DNA of 64,000 nt, from NCBI RefSeq assembly GCF_000956535.1, contig NZ_JYIY01000074.1, forward strand, positions 1-64,000. The letters run 5' to 3'. How positions within the stretch are numbered: the first letter of the stretch is position 1; every line of letters starts with the position of its first letter. Position numbers and translations under genes: made by a program. The stretch is from Microbacterium ginsengisoli. GTDB lineage: Bacteria > Actinomycetota > Actinomycetes > Actinomycetales > Microbacteriaceae. The notes beneath the pieces were generated by a model that saw only the letters and a list, made by a program, of their open reading frames with translations, did no database searches and was not told where the DNA came from. This document shows positions 19,466-29,549 of the stretch, piece by piece.

Positions 19466-22114
19466 ATGCCCAGGAGCAGCAGCGCCACCTCGAGCGGCCG
19501 CGCGCCCGCGAAGAGCGGTGCGTCGCGCGCTCGCAAGCCCGAACCGACCCCGCGCGGCTACGTCGGCGAGCCTGACAGGCCGGCCCTCGCGGTGCGCGCC
19601 TGGATGGGGCTCGCGCACGGCGTCGGCGGGCTGTTCCGCGCGTTCGGGCCCGAGACGCTCGAGAAGGAGCAGCGCCGCGACGGTCTCCCGTTCCTCCTGG
19701 TCGTCCTCGCGGTCGCGGGCGCCGTGGTCGAGTGGTTCCTCATCGGCACGGATGTCTCCGCCTCCGTCTCCGCCTACAGCGTCGGCGGGCTGGTCGGACG
19801 GCTCGCGTTCCTCATGCCGGTGCTGCTCGTGCTCCTCGCCGGGTGGCTGTTCCGTCATCCGGCCTCGGTGCACGACAACGGTCGCATCGGCATCGGCTTC
19901 CTGCTGTTCGTCGTCGCGATCGCGGGCTTCTGCCACGTGGCCGGCGGACGGCCTGCTCCCTCCCAGGGTCTTCCGGCGCTGAGCGGCGCCGGAGGCCTCT
20001 TCGGCTGGATGGTGGCCGAGCCGCTCGCCTACCTCCTTTCCCCGATCGGCGCGTACCTCGCCCTGGGGCTCCTCGCCGCGCTCAGCGTGCTGATCCTCAC
20101 CAAGACCCCGCCGAACCGCATCGGCCGCAGGCTCGGCGACCTGTACGCGTGGATGTTCGGCACCGAGCGCGTGTCCGAGCCCGACGCCTCCGCCGAGGCG
20201 GCCGATGAGACGCTGCCGGCGTGGCGTCGCAACCGCGGGCGTCGCGAGAAGGATGCCTCGACCTCCCCGTCGCAGGACCTCACCGAGCTGCTCTTCACGA
20301 CCGATGACGCCCAGGGCGGGTTCGACCAGGCCGTCGCACCGGTGCCCACCGATGCGATCACCGAGGTCGTCGATCCCTCGATCATCCGCGCGGCGCGCAC
20401 GCAGGCGGCTCGCAACGCGGCGACCTCCCTCGTCGACGACGGCGACACCGGCCCGCAGGAGGCACTGCCCGATGTGGTCGGCTTCGGATCGGATGCCGCG
20501 GGCCTCCCGCCCGCCGCCCCCTACCGGCTGCCGGCCGTGACGACCCTGGCGCCCGGCGCGCCCGGCAAGGCGCGTTCGGCGGCGAACGACGAGGTCGTCC
20601 GGGCGATCACCGGGGTGCTCGACCAGTTCCAGGTCGATGCGCGGGTCACCGGCTTCTCCCGCGGACCGACAGTCACGCAGTACGAGATCGAGCTCGGCCC
20701 CGGTGTGAAGGTCGAGCGCATCACGGCGCTCACCAACAACATCGCCTACGCGGTGGCCTCCAACGAGGTGCGCATCCTCGCCCCGATTCCCGGCAAGAGC
20801 GCCATCGGCGTCGAGATCCCCAACACCGACCGCGAGATCGTCACCCTCGGCGACGTGCTGCGTTCCTCGACCGCGCAGCAGCAGACCCATCCCATGACGA
20901 TCGGCGTCGGCAAGGACGTCAGCGGCTCCTACGTCGTCGCCAACCTCGCGAAGATGCCCCACCTGCTGGTCGCGGGCTCCACCGGTTCCGGCAAGTCGAG
21001 CTTCGTGAACTCGATGATCACGAGCCTGCTGATGCGCGCCAAGCCCGCCGACGTGCGCATGGTGCTCATCGACCCGAAGCGCGTCGAGCTGACCTCGTAC
21101 GCCGGCGTGCCGCACCTCATCACCCCCATCATCACGAACCCGAAGAAGGCGGCCGAAGCGCTGCAGTGGGTCGTGAAGGAGATGGACATGCGGTACGACG
21201 ACCTCGCGTCGTTCGGGTTCCGCCACATCGACGACTTCAACCGCGCCGTCGTCGCCGGTCAGGTCGAGTTGCCGGCCGGCTCCGAGCGCGTGCTCAAGCC
21301 CTACCCCTACCTGCTGGTCGTCGTCGACGAGCTCGCCGACCTCATGATGGTCGCCCCGCGCGACGTCGAGGACTCGATCGTTCGAATCACGCAGCTCGCC
21401 CGGGCCAGCGGCATCCATCTCGTGCTCGCCACCCAGCGTCCGAGCGTCGACGTCGTCACGGGTCTCATCAAGGCCAACGTGCCCTCGCGGCTCGCGTTCG
21501 CGGTCACGAGCGTCACCGACTCGCGCGTCATCCTCGACCAGCCGGGCGCCGACCGTCTCATCGGACAGGGCGACGGGCTGTTCCTGCCGATGGGGGCGTC
21601 CAAGCCGCTGCGCGTGCAGGGCGCGTGGGTCAGCGAGGCGGAGATCGAGAAGGTCGTCGCCCACGTCACCGGACAGGCCCGCCCCGACTACCGTGCCGAC
21701 GTGCAGGCCGCCGCGGAGAGGAAGGAGATCGACGCCGACATCGGCGACGACCTCGAGCTGCTCCTCGCCGCCGCCGAGCTGATCGTCAGCTCCCAGTTCG
21801 GCTCGACCTCGATGCTGCAGCGCAAGCTGCGGGTCGGGTTCGCGAAGGCCGGACGCCTCATGGACCTCCTCGAGTCCCGCGAGATCGTCGGGCCCTCGGA
21901 GGGCTCGAAGGCCCGTGACGTGCTGGTCACCCCCGAGCAGCTGCCCGAGGTGCTCGCGCGTCTGCGCGGCGACGACGTGCCGGCCGCGGCATCCGCTCCC
22001 GCTGGGGTCGATGAGCGTTACGCCGACGATCCGGTCGAGCGGCAGTTCGACGGCTACGATGTCCTCGACTCCGACGGAGACGAGGATGCCTGGAGCCTGA
22101 CCGGCCGCGACTGA
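19466..22114 (+). CDS. ftsK: DNA translocase FtsK/SpoIIIE
   Basis: FtsK pumps chromosomal DNA through the closing septum and activates dimer resolution. The 882-residue protein has four or five N-terminal transmembrane helices (about 75-245), an acidic/Ala linker and a motor domain with Walker [10 protein letters not shown] (504-512) and Walker [14 protein letters not shown]-terminal winged-helix gamma domain (about 765-830, [20 protein letters not shown]) follows and would read KOPS-like sites. The start is set by upstream signals at 19454-19465. Confidence 0.95.
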   Translation: MPRSSSATSSGRAPAKSGASRARKPEPTPRGYVGEPDRPALAVRAWMGLAHGVGGLFRAFGPETLEKEQRRDGLPFLLVVLAVAGAVVEWFLIGTDVSASVSAYSVGGLVGRLAFLMPVLLVLLAGWLFRHPASVHDNGRIGIGFLLFVVAIAGFCHVAGGRPAPSQGLPALSGAGGLFGWMVAEPLAYLLSPIGAYLALGLLAALSVLILTKTPPNRIGRRLGDLYAWMFGTERVSEPDASAEAADETLPAWRRNRGRREKDASTSPSQDLTELLFTTDDAQGGFDQAVAPVPTDAITEVVDPSIIRAARTQAARNAATSLVDDGDTGPQEALPDVVGFGSDAAGLPPAAPYRLPAVTTLAPGAPGKARSAANDEVVRAITGVLDQFQVDARVTGFSRGPTVTQYEIELGPGVKVERITALTNNIAYAVASNEVRILAPIPGKSAIGVEIPNTDREIVTLGDVLRSSTAQQQTHPMTIGVGKDVSGSYVVANLAKMPHLLVAGSTGSGKSSFVNSMITSLLMRAKPADVRMVLIDPKRVELTSYAGVPHLITPIITNPKKAAEALQWVVKEMDMRYDDLASFGFRHIDDFNRAVVAGQVELPAGSERVLKPYPYLLVVVDELADLMMVAPRDVEDSIVRITQLARASGIHLVLATQRPSVDVVTGLIKANVPSRLAFAVTSVTDSRVILDQPGADRLIGQGDGLFLPMGASKPLRVQGAWVSEAEIEKVVAHVTGQARPDYRADVQAAAERKEIDADIGDDLELLLAAAELIVSSQFGSTSMLQRKLRVGFAKAGRLMDLLESREIVGPSEGSKARDVLVTPEQLPEVLARLRGDDVPAAASAPAGVDERYADDPVERQFDGYDVLDSDGDEDAWSLTGRD

Positions 22115-22116
22115 CC

Positions 22117-22695
22117 ATGACGACGATTCCGCGACAGCTGCCCAACGCGATCACCATCGCGCGCATCCTCTGCGCGCCGGTCTTCCTGTGGCTGCTGCTT
22201 TCCGACGGCGGCACCGACGGAGGCCTGCGGTGGGCCGCCGCTCTGCTGTTCGTCGTCGCGATCGCGACCGACGGCATCGACGGGTACCTCGCCCGCAAGT
22301 ACGAGGTCGTGACCGACCTCGGCAAGATCCTCGATCCGATCGCCGACAAGGTGATCACCGGCTGCGCGTTCGTCGGCCTCTCGATCCTCGGCGAGCTGCC
22401 CTGGTGGGTGACGATCGTCGTCCTCGTGCGCGAGATCGGCATCACCGTCTACCGCTTCATCGTCATCAGCGACCACGTGCTCGCCGCAGCGTGGATGGGC
22501 AAGCTCAAGACCGTCGCCCAGGCCGTCGCGATCACGCTCGCCATCGCGCCGCTGTGGACGGTGCTCGGCGGCTGGGTCTCATGGTTCGTCGTGGCGACCA
22601 TGTGGATCGCCGTCATCCTCACGATCGCGAGTGGCATCGACTACCTCGTGACCGAGATCCGCGGCGCCCGCGCGGCGCGGCGGTCGGCCACGTGA
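22117..22695 (+). CDS. pgsA: CDP-diacylglycerol-glycerol-3-phosphate 3-phosphatidyltransferase
   Basis: A 192-residue membrane CDP-alcohol phosphatidyltransferase making phosphatidylglycerolphosphate. The catalytic signature DGxxAR-x8-GxxxDxxxD is intact (DGYLARKYEVVTDLGKILD, followed by PIAD). Five or six hydrophobic segments are visible. It begins 2 nt after ftsK stops, and its stop overlaps the cinA start (GTGA). The substrate alcohol is inferred from N-terminal similarity to PgsA. Confidence 0.9.
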   Translation: MTTIPRQLPNAITIARILCAPVFLWLLLSDGGTDGGLRWAAALLFVVAIATDGIDGYLARKYEVVTDLGKILDPIADKVITGCAFVGLSILGELPWWVTIVVLVREIGITVYRFIVISDHVLAAAWMGKLKTVAQAVAITLAIAPLWTVLGGWVSWFVVATMWIAVILTIASGIDYLVTEIRGARAARRSAT

Positions 22696-23243
22696 CCGAC
22701 ATCGACGCGCACGACGGCAGCGCCGACGCGGAGGAGACGCTCGTGCGCTCCCGACCGGCGGCGCCCGCCTCCGACGCGGCCCGCCTCATCGCCCGGCTCG
22801 ACGACCTCGGCTGGCGCATCGGTGTCGCGGAATCGCTCACGGGCGGCGCAGTGACCGCCCAGCTCGTCGCGGTGCCCGGGGCATCCGCTCACGTGCAGGG
22901 CGGAATCGTCGCCTACGCGACCGAGCTGAAGGCCACGCTGCTCGGCGTCGATGCCGAGGTGCTCGCGCTCCACGGCGCCGTGCAGCCCAAGGTCGCCCGC
23001 CAGATGGCGGAAGGGGTGCGCGGCGCGCTCGCCCTCCCAGGAGTCGAGGTGCAGGTCGGCATCGCGACGACCGGCATCGCGGGGCCGACCTCGCCCGACG
23101 GGCAGCCGGTGGGAACCGTGCACATCGCCGTGTCCACCCCCCTCGGCACGCGCGTCGAATCGCTGCAGCTCGACGGCGACCGCGACGGCATCCGTGCAGA
23201 GACGGTGCGCCGCGTCATCCGGCTCGCTCTCGACGCCCTCTGA
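22692..23243 (+). CDS. cinA: CinA C-terminal domain protein (nicotinamide-nucleotide amidohydrolase)
   Basis: A 183-residue single-domain CinA/PncC-type protein that would deamidate NMN in pyridine nucleotide salvage. Family motifs are AESLTGGAVTAQLV, GGIVAYATELK and GIATTGIAGPTSPDGQPVGTV. The N-terminal domain found in longer CinA proteins is absent, and the first 35 residues are a non-conserved tail. The GTG overlaps the pgsA stop. pgsA-cinA-clgR-recA order is conserved in actinobacteria. Confidence 0.9.
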   Translation: MTDIDAHDGSADAEETLVRSRPAAPASDAARLIARLDDLGWRIGVAESLTGGAVTAQLVAVPGASAHVQGGIVAYATELKATLLGVDAEVLALHGAVQPKVARQMAEGVRGALALPGVEVQVGIATTGIAGPTSPDGQPVGTVHIAVSTPLGTRVESLQLDGDRDGIRAETVRRVIRLALDAL

Positions 23244-23400
23244 GGGGTCACCGCGGCGCGGGGAATAGGGCCTGTTTCCGGTCGGTTACATTCGGTGATT
23301 CTGGCCCGATGCCCAGCGGCGCGGGTTAGATTGACTGCAACCGGTGAGGTAGCGTGGTCCCCCCGGACCGCGACCCGAGATGAGTGAGGAGGGGACCCGA

Positions 23401-23709
23401 ATGATCCTGGTACGTCATGAGATCGGCGAAGTCCTGCGGGACCTGCGCCAGCAGAAGGGCCGTACCCTCCGTCAGGTGGCCAGCCGCGCGAGCATCGCGC
23501 TCGGCTACCTCAGCGAGGTGGAGCGCGGGCAGAAGGAGGCGTCGAGCGAGATCCTCGCCGCGGTCGCCGATGCGCTCGATGTGTCGATCGCGATGATCAT
23601 GCGCGAAGTCGCCGACCGACTCCTGGTGCTCGAGGGCCTGCAGGTCTTCCCCGATGTCGTCCCCGACGAGCTGGTGGCCTCGGTCGAGCCCGAGCTCTCG
23701 CTGCGCTGA
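23401..23709 (+). CDS. clgR: XRE-family regulator, ClgR type
   Basis: A 102-residue DNA-binding protein with a helix-turn-helix at about 13-65 (RTLRQVASRASIALGYLSEVERG). This segment matches ClgR, the activator of clp protease and stress genes in actinobacteria. GAGGAGG about 8 nt upstream selects the ATG at 23401 over the ATG at 23380. The 157-nt upstream region holds possible -10 boxes (TAGATT 23327-23332, TAGCGT 23350-23355). ClgR is usually autoregulated and itself degraded by Clp; neither can be read from the sequence. Confidence 0.9.
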   Translation: MILVRHEIGEVLRDLRQQKGRTLRQVASRASIALGYLSEVERGQKEASSEILAAVADALDVSIAMIMREVADRLLVLEGLQVFPDVVPDELVASVEPELSLR

Positions 23710-23710
23710 G

Positions 23711-23935
23711 GTGCGACGCAGCGAATTCGAACGCGCGGTGTCCGACGAGTTCGGAGCGCGCGGTCCCGCGATCGTCGCGGACCTGGTGCTCTCCGAGCTC
23801 GGCGGGCGCACCCCCGTCGAGGCGCTCGATGCCGGCCTGGCGACGCGCGACGTCTGGCTCGCCCTGTGCGAGGCGACGGATGTCCCGCTCTCGCGCCGCC
23901 ACGGCGCTGGACGCCTCGAGCCGAAGCGTCACTGA
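23711..23935 (+). CDS. DUF3046 protein
   Basis: A 74-residue protein matching the DUF3046 pattern: an N-terminal RRSEFERAVSDEFG, a central VLSELGGRTPVEALDAG and a C-terminal VWLALCEATDVP. It begins with GTG 1 nt after clgR stops, so it is cotranslated with clgR. It lies in the conserved actinobacterial slot before recA. Its function is unknown; the location suggests a link to stress or DNA repair, but that is inference only. Confidence 0.85.
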   Translation: MRRSEFERAVSDEFGARGPAIVADLVLSELGGRTPVEALDAGLATRDVWLALCEATDVPLSRRHGAGRLEPKRH

Positions 23936-23981
23936 CCCGTCCGTCGCTCCGATGAATGACGGTGTGTCGTTCGGCGTGTCG

Positions 23982-23997
23982 TCGAAGATCCGTTCGA
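23982..23997 (+). promoter_or_regulatory. LexA (SOS) box at recA promoter P1
   Basis: TCGAAGATCCGTTCGA matches the actinobacterial SOS consensus TCGAAC-N4-GTTCGA with one mismatch. It covers the -35 position of the TAGTCT -10 box at 24006-24011 (start near 24018). LexA bound here would block this promoter. Confidence 0.8.
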
Positions 23998-24005
23998 TGT
24001 CGGCG

Positions 24006-24011
24006 TAGTCT
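24006..24011 (+). promoter_or_regulatory. recA promoter P1, -10 box
   Basis: TAGTCT lies 8 nt after the LexA box; transcripts would carry a leader of about 177 nt. Confidence 0.55.
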
Positions 24012-24069
24012 CCTTCACATCCGGTGACGTTCTCGTCGCCCTCACGGAATGCCGCAACGCCCCCGACCG

Positions 24070-24092
24070 ATGTCGGAGGTGCGGCCTAGCGT
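24070..24092 (+). promoter_or_regulatory. recA promoter P2, RecA-NDp/PafBC-like
   Basis: ATGTCGGAGG (24070-24079), a 7-nt spacer and TAGCGT (24087-24092) resemble the LexA-independent damage promoter of actinobacteria (tTGTCRgtgg, about 8 nt, TAnnnT) served by PafBC. The spacer is 1 nt short and one or two bases differ. P1 and P2 together recall the two-promoter recA of M. tuberculosis. Confidence 0.6.
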
Positions 24093-24194
24093 GAGGGACG
24101 TCGAACGACACCAGACGCCTTGCCGGGAACACCCTCACCGTGGGGGCGGCCCGGCAGCCTACAGGCAGCGGAACGCGAGCAGAAGGAGCACGTC

Positions 24195-25247
24195 ATGCCA
24201 TCACCCGTCGAGCGCGAGAAGGCCCTCGAGTCGGCCCTCGCCCAGATCGACCGCCAGTTCGGAAAGGGCTCGGTCATGCGGCTGGGCAGCGACGAGCGCG
24301 CGCCGGTCGAAGTCATCCCCACCGGTTCCATCGCCCTCGACGTCGCCCTCGGCGTCGGTGGTCTTCCTCGCGGCCGCATCATCGAGATCTACGGTCCGGA
24401 GTCGTCGGGTAAGACCACGCTGACCCTCCACGCGATCGCCAACGTGCAGCGCGCGGGCGGCATCGCCGCATTCATCGACGCCGAGCACGCGCTCGACCCC
24501 GACTACGCCGCGAAGCTCGGCGTCGACATCGACCAGCTGCTCGTCTCGCAGCCCGACACCGGTGAGCAGGCGCTCGAGATCGCGGACATGCTCGTGCGTT
24601 CGGGCGCAATCGACCTGGTCGTCATCGACTCGGTCGCCGCCCTCGTCCCCAAGGCCGAGATCGAAGGCGAGATGGGCGACTCGCACGTGGGCCTGCAGGC
24701 GCGCTTGATGTCGCAGGCGCTCCGGAAGCTCACCGGTGGCCTGAACCAGACCAAGACCACCGCGATCTTCATCAATCAGCTGCGCGAGAAGATCGGCGTC
24801 TTCTTCGGCTCGCCCGAGACCACCGCCGGCGGGAAGGCGCTCAAGTTCTACGCGTCGGTACGCCTCGACATCCGCCGCATCGAGACGCTGAAGGACGGTA
24901 CCGACGCGGTCGGTAACCGCACTCGCGTCAAGGTCGCCAAGAACAAGATGGCGCCGCCCTTCAAGCAGGCGGAGTTCGACATCCTGTTCGGCACGGGCAT
25001 CTCGCGCGAAGGAAGCCTCATCGACTTCGGTGTCGAGCACGGCATCGTCAAGAAGTCGGGTGCCTGGTACACCTACGACGGCGAGCAGCTCGGTCAGGGC
25101 AAGGAGAACGCCCGGTCGTTCCTGCTCAAGAACGAGGACATCGCGGCTGACATCGAGCAGAAGATCAAGGCCAAGCTCGGCGTGGGCGTCCCGAAGGACG
25201 CCGATGCCGCCGTCGAAGACGAGCTCGCGAAGCGTCGTCCGGCCTGA
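24195..25247 (+). CDS. recA: recombinase RecA
   Basis: RecA forms filaments on single-stranded DNA, drives homologous recombination and triggers LexA self-cleavage. The 350-residue protein has Walker A GPESSGKT (67-74), Walker [12 protein letters not shown] and the DNA-binding loops [21 protein letters not shown] and [20 protein letters not shown]. No intein is present. AAGGAG (24183-24188) serves the ATG at 24195. recX follows 2 nt after the stop. Control by LexA and a second damage promoter is indicated by the upstream sites. Confidence 0.98.
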   Translation: MPSPVEREKALESALAQIDRQFGKGSVMRLGSDERAPVEVIPTGSIALDVALGVGGLPRGRIIEIYGPESSGKTTLTLHAIANVQRAGGIAAFIDAEHALDPDYAAKLGVDIDQLLVSQPDTGEQALEIADMLVRSGAIDLVVIDSVAALVPKAEIEGEMGDSHVGLQARLMSQALRKLTGGLNQTKTTAIFINQLREKIGVFFGSPETTAGGKALKFYASVRLDIRRIETLKDGTDAVGNRTRVKVAKNKMAPPFKQAEFDILFGTGISREGSLIDFGVEHGIVKKSGAWYTYDGEQLGQGKENARSFLLKNEDIAADIEQKIKAKLGVGVPKDADAAVEDELAKRRPA

Positions 25248-25249
25248 TC

Positions 25250-26035
25250 ATGACGGTACCTCCCGGGGGCGAGCCCGACGGGCTCGCCCCCGTCATCCCC
25301 CTCTTCGGGCGCTCCGCGTCGGCCGGCCTGCCGCGTCCGATGTTGGCGTCCTCCTCGACGGATGCCTCTCCCGACGCGCCTGCCGAACCCGACACGCGGT
25401 GGCACACCACCTGGACGGCACCGGCCGCCCGGGGGCTGCACGCGCTGGGAGCCGTCGACGACTCGACGCGCGCGCCGGATCGCGGGCGCAGCCCGTCGTC
25501 GGGTCGCGCGATCGCGGGCCCCGGTGACGGCGAGACACCGTCACCGGCGATCGACGCTGCGGCGGCGGAGCAGACCCTGCTGAAGCGCCTGCGGGGGCGG
25601 AGTCTGTCGGTGCGTGAGGCCCACGGTGTGCTGCGGGCCGAAGGACTTGATCAGATGCAGATCGACGAGATCATCGACGCCTGCGTCGATCGCGGTTACC
25701 TCGATGACGCGGCCCTCGCCGAGCAGCTCGTGCACAAGGGGCTTCAGAAGCGGCAGGGGAGGGGCGCCGTACGTCAGGCGCTCGTGCAGCGCGGTCTCGA
25801 CCGCGAGGTGATCGACGTCACGATCGACCAGCTGCCCGATGACGAGGAGGAGCGCGCGCTCGAGTTCGCGCTCGGCAAGGCCCGCACCCTGCGCTCACTC
25901 CCTCCCGAGGTGGGGCTGCGCCGTCTCGTCGGACAGCTGCAGCGCCGCGGCTTCAACGGGGCGACGTCGATGCGGGTCGCGCGGCAGGCGCTGGGCGAGC
26001 GACCCCGTACCTCCGGGGTGCGATTCACCGACTGA
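25250..26035 (+). CDS. recX: RecX regulatory protein
   Basis: RecX modulates RecA filaments. The 261-residue protein has an unconserved N-terminal tail of about 105 residues (Pro, Ala, Ser, Asp rich, probably disordered). The RecX core of three three-helix repeats follows (about 106-255, for example [19 protein letters not shown] and [14 protein letters not shown]). The core alone is about the usual size, so the extension is an addition. It starts 2 nt after recA and is certainly cotranscribed. Confidence 0.93.
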   Translation: MTVPPGGEPDGLAPVIPLFGRSASAGLPRPMLASSSTDASPDAPAEPDTRWHTTWTAPAARGLHALGAVDDSTRAPDRGRSPSSGRAIAGPGDGETPSPAIDAAAAEQTLLKRLRGRSLSVREAHGVLRAEGLDQMQIDEIIDACVDRGYLDDAALAEQLVHKGLQKRQGRGAVRQALVQRGLDREVIDVTIDQLPDDEEERALEFALGKARTLRSLPPEVGLRRLVGQLQRRGFNGATSMRVARQALGERPRTSGVRFTD

Positions 26036-26078
26036 CTCCGTCGCGTGCTGGTCAGGCCGTCTGTCGTGGAGCCGACCG

Positions 26079-26084
26079 TAGAAT
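26079..26084 (+). promoter_or_regulatory. -10 box (miaB)
   Basis: TAGAAT ends 10 nt before the ATG at 26095. An ATG at 26083 lies inside the box and is therefore an unlikely start. Confidence 0.5.
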
Positions 26085-26094
26085 GACAGGCATC

Positions 26095-27642
26095 ATGACC
26101 TCCCCTCGCAGTACCCCGACTCTCATCGCGCCGTCGTCGGCAGCCCTCGACGTCGACGGGCACGCGCGCACGTACGAGGTGCGCACATTCGGCTGCCAGA
26201 TGAACGTGCACGACTCCGAGCGGCTTTCCGGCTCTCTCGAGAGCGCCGGGTACGTGCGCGCGGCCGACGGCGAGGATGCCGACGTCGTCGTGATCAACAC
26301 CTGTGCCGTTCGCGACAACGCCGCCGGCAAGCTGTACGGCACTCTCGGCCACCTGAAGTCCCGCAAGGACGCCCGCGCCGGCATGCAGATCGCCGTCGGG
26401 GGATGTCTCGCCCAGATGGACAAGCAGGTCGTCCTCGACAAGGCGCCGTGGGTCGACGTCGTCTTCGGCACGCACAACATGGGCTCCCTTCCGACCCTTC
26501 TCGAGCGCGCACGCCACAACGGCGATGCCGAGCTCGAGATTCTCGAATCGCTCGAAGTGTTCCCGTCTACCCTCCCGACCAAGCGCGACAGCGCCCACAG
26601 CGGCTGGGTGTCGATCTCCGTGGGCTGCAACAACACCTGCACGTTCTGCATCGTGCCGAGCCTGCGCGGCAAGGAGCGCGACCGGCGACCCGGAGACATC
26701 CTCAGCGAGATCAAGCTGCTGGTCGATGACGGCGCCATCGAGGTGACGCTCCTCGGTCAGAACGTCAACAGCTACGGCGTCGAGTTCGGCGACCGCGAGG
26801 CGTTCGGCAAGCTCCTGCGTGCCGCCGGCGAGATCGACGGTCTCGAGCGCATCCGCTTCACGAGCCCCCACCCCGCCGCGTTCACCGACGATGTCATCGA
26901 CGCGATGGCCGAGACCGGTTCTGTCATGCCGCAGCTGCACATGCCGCTGCAGTCCGGCTCCGACCGCATCCTGAAGGCCATGCGCCGCTCGTACCGCAGC
27001 GAGCGATTCCTCGGCATCCTCGACAGGGTGCGCGCCCGCATCCCCCACGCGGCGATCACGACCGACATCATCGTCGGCTTCCCGGGCGAGACCGACGAGG
27101 ACTTCGAGGACACCCTGCGCGTCGTCGAGCAGGCCCGCTTCGCGAGCGCGTTCACCTTCCAGTACTCGATCCGCGAGGGCACGCCGGCGGCCACTATGCC
27201 CGACCAGGTGCCGAAGGCGGTCGTGCAGGAGCGCTACGAGCGCCTCGTCGCGCTGCAGGACCGCATCTCCCTCGAGGAGAACCAACGCCAAGTGGGACGC
27301 ACCGTCAACGTGCTCGTCTCCACCGGTGAGGGCAAGAAGGATGCCGCGACCCTGCGTCTGACCGGGCGCGCCGAAGACAACAGGCTCGTGCACTTCGCGG
27401 TGCCCGCCGGTTCGCCCGAACCGCGCCCGGGCGACGTCGTGACCGTCGAGATCACGCAGGCGGCGCCGTTCTACCTCCTCGCCGACGGCGAGCAGGGCGC
27501 CCTGCGCATCCGTCGCACCCGTGCCGGTGACGCCTGGGATCGCGGGCAGGCGGAGGCGTGCGGCATCCCGTCTCCGCATGGCGAGTCCGCACCGGGCGCG
27601 CCCGTGCGGCTGGGGCTGCCCACGCTCCGCGTCGGGGTGTGA
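26095..27642 (+). CDS. miaB: tRNA-2-methylthio-N6-dimethylallyladenosine synthase
   Basis: MiaB adds a methylthio group to i6A37 of tRNAs. The 515-residue protein has an N-terminal MTTase domain whose three cysteines (FGCQMN, NTCAVR, GGCLAQ) bind one iron-sulfur cluster, and a radical-SAM domain with [13 protein letters not shown] domain lies near residues 400-470. The last 40 residues are a variable tail. Its stop overlaps the start of miaA, which makes the substrate i6A37, so the pair acts in sequence. Confidence 0.95.
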   Translation: MTSPRSTPTLIAPSSAALDVDGHARTYEVRTFGCQMNVHDSERLSGSLESAGYVRAADGEDADVVVINTCAVRDNAAGKLYGTLGHLKSRKDARAGMQIAVGGCLAQMDKQVVLDKAPWVDVVFGTHNMGSLPTLLERARHNGDAELEILESLEVFPSTLPTKRDSAHSGWVSISVGCNNTCTFCIVPSLRGKERDRRPGDILSEIKLLVDDGAIEVTLLGQNVNSYGVEFGDREAFGKLLRAAGEIDGLERIRFTSPHPAAFTDDVIDAMAETGSVMPQLHMPLQSGSDRILKAMRRSYRSERFLGILDRVRARIPHAAITTDIIVGFPGETDEDFEDTLRVVEQARFASAFTFQYSIREGTPAATMPDQVPKAVVQERYERLVALQDRISLEENQRQVGRTVNVLVSTGEGKKDAATLRLTGRAEDNRLVHFAVPAGSPEPRPGDVVTVEITQAAPFYLLADGEQGALRIRRTRAGDAWDRGQAEACGIPSPHGESAPGAPVRLGLPTLRVGV

Positions 27643-28565
27643 GCGGCCGCGTCATCGCGGTCGTCGGCGCCACCGGCACCGGCAAGAGCGATCTGTCGCT
27701 GCGGCTCGCCGACCACCTCGCCGCGACCGGCGGTGCCGCCGAGATCGTGAACGCCGACGCGATGCAGCTCTACCGCGGCATGGACATCGGCACCGCCAAG
27801 CTCACGGTCGCCGAGCGCCGCGGCATCCCGCATCACCTGCTCGACGTGCTCAGCGTGCGAGACGACGCCGCGGTCGCCTGGTACCAGACCGAGGCTCGGC
27901 GTCTCATCGATGAGATCCACGCGCGCGACGCCGATGCGATCCTCGTCGGCGGCTCGGGACTCTACGTCTCCGGCGTGATCTACGACTTCCGCTTCCCCCC
28001 GCGCGACGAGGCCGTGCGCGAGCGCCTCGAGGCGGAGCTCTCGGAGGACGGACCCGGCGTGCTGTTCGCGCGTCTGCGCGATCTCGACCCGGCCACGGCG
28101 CAGCGCATCGACCCGGCCAACGGGCGGCGCATCGTGCGCGCGCTCGAAGTGCTGGCGCAGGGCGAGGCGACGCACGGTGCAGCGCTTCCCGATGCCCCGG
28201 TGCTGTGGCGCGCGGACACCCTGCTCATGGCCCCTGGGGTCGCGCGTGACGAGCTCGTCGTCCGCCTCGACGCCCGCGTCGAGCGGATGTGGCGCGACGG
28301 CATCGTCGCCGAGGCCGAGCGGCTGCGCGCCGACGGACTCGACGAGGGCGTCACCGCGCGCCGCGCGATCGGCTACGCACAGGCGCTCGATCAGCTCGAC
28401 GGCGTGCTCACCCAGGCTGAGGCGATCGCCCAGGCCCAGGCGCTCACCCGCCGTTATGCGCGGCGGCAGGTGTCCTGGTTCCGCCGCTACGACGGTCTTG
28501 CGTGGGTCGAGCCGGATGCCGCAGCATCCGACGCCCTCGACGCGGCCCTCGCACGGCGCCCGTAG
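27639..28565 (+). CDS. miaA: tRNA dimethylallyltransferase
   Basis: MiaA transfers a dimethylallyl group to A37 of tRNAs reading UNN codons. The 308-residue protein has P-loop [10 protein letters not shown] near residue 11, the family motif [17 protein letters not shown] and GGSGLYV. The GTG at 27639 overlaps the miaB stop (GTGA). The stop lies 9 nt before the dapF ATG, which has its own promoter. Confidence 0.95.
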   Translation: MSGRVIAVVGATGTGKSDLSLRLADHLAATGGAAEIVNADAMQLYRGMDIGTAKLTVAERRGIPHHLLDVLSVRDDAAVAWYQTEARRLIDEIHARDADAILVGGSGLYVSGVIYDFRFPPRDEAVRERLEAELSEDGPGVLFARLRDLDPATAQRIDPANGRRIVRALEVLAQGEATHGAALPDAPVLWRADTLLMAPGVARDELVVRLDARVERMWRDGIVAEAERLRADGLDEGVTARRAIGYAQALDQLDGVLTQAEAIAQAQALTRRYARRQVSWFRRYDGLAWVEPDAAASDALDAALARRP

Positions 28566-28568
28566 ACT
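28563..28568 (+). promoter_or_regulatory. leaderless -10 box (dapF)
   Basis: TAGACT overlaps the miaA stop and ends 6 nt before the dapF ATG. Confidence 0.65.
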
Positions 28569-28574
28569 CGACCC

Positions 28575-29426
28575 ATGCCCGCATTGCCGTTCACCAAAGG
28601 CCAGGGGACCGGCAACGACTTCGTGATCATCGCCGACCCCGACGGCGTCGTCGACCTCTCCGACGCCCAGGTCGCGGCTCTCACCGACCGCCGCTTCGGC
28701 ATCGGCGCCGACGGAACGCTGCGTGTCGTGCGCTCCGCGGCGATCGCCGAGGGCGCCGAGGCGGCGGCGTCGGGCGCGGAATGGTTCATGGACTACCGCA
28801 ACGCCGACGGCTCGGCGGCCGAGATGTGCGGCAACGGCATCCGCGTCTTCGCCCGCTACCTCGAGCAGGCGGGACTCGCGACATTCGGCGAGCAGCGCAT
28901 CGGCACGCGCGCCGGCGTCAAGACCGTGCGCCGCGACGGCGACGGCTTCGAGGTCGACCTGGGCGTGTTCGTCGTCGACGAGACCGACGTTCTGGTGCAG
29001 GCCAAGGGTCTGCCGGTGGCGCGACCCGGTCTCGGCATCGACGTGGGCAACCCGCACGTGGTCGTCGCACTTCCTTCGCATGACGAGCTCGACGGCCTCG
29101 AGCTGGCGTACGTTCCCCAGCTGACGCCCGCACCGGCGGCGGGCGCGAACGTCGAGTTCGTCGTTCCGGGAGAGCCTCTCGTGGTCGACGGGGTCGGCTC
29201 CATCCGCATGCGGGTGTTCGAGCGCGGTGTCGGCGAGACGCTCAGCTGCGGCACCGGCGTCGCCGCCGCGGCCCTCGCGGTGCGCCATTGGGCGGGCCCC
29301 GCCGCCCCCGACCGCTGGCGCGTCGCCGTGCCGGGCGGCGAACTCGGCGTGCGGGTCGTCGACGGTCACGTGCTGCTCTCCGGCCCAGCCGTGCTCACCT
29401 ACACGGGCGAGGTCGCCCTCGCCTGA
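28575..29426 (+). CDS. dapF: diaminopimelate epimerase
   Basis: DapF interconverts LL- and meso-diaminopimelate for peptidoglycan and lysine. The 283-residue protein has the two catalytic cysteines in [14 protein letters not shown] and [14 protein letters not shown]. The substrate motif GNPHVV also occurs. Length is typical. Its terminal codons are included in an imperfect 26-bp direct repeat with the downstream spacer. Confidence 0.96.
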   Translation: MPALPFTKGQGTGNDFVIIADPDGVVDLSDAQVAALTDRRFGIGADGTLRVVRSAAIAEGAEAAASGAEWFMDYRNADGSAAEMCGNGIRVFARYLEQAGLATFGEQRIGTRAGVKTVRRDGDGFEVDLGVFVVDETDVLVQAKGLPVARPGLGIDVGNPHVVVALPSHDELDGLELAYVPQLTPAPAAGANVEFVVPGEPLVVDGVGSIRMRVFERGVGETLSCGTGVAAAALAVRHWAGPAAPDRWRVAVPGGELGVRVVDGHVLLSGPAVLTYTGEVALA

Positions 29427-29474
29427 ACGGCGGGTGCTCCGGGCCGACGTCGCGCTCGCCTGACCGGCGGGTGC
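29412..29474. repeat. imperfect 26-bp direct repeat at the dapF stop
   Basis: 29412-29437 (last codons, stop and spacer of dapF) and 29449-29474 differ at only two positions, with a period of 37 nt. It looks like a small local duplication of the gene end. Confidence 0.8.
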
Positions 29475-29549
29475 GCGTTCGACGGACGTTGCTCGCGGCG
29501 GCCTATCGCCTCGAGCGCGACCGCGGGGAATCGGCCGACAAACGCCCGA

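Noticed and set aside
26083..26094. ATG 26083 as the miaB start
   Set aside because: It overlaps the TAGAAT -10 box and has no ribosome site; ATG 26095 is in the same frame and downstream.
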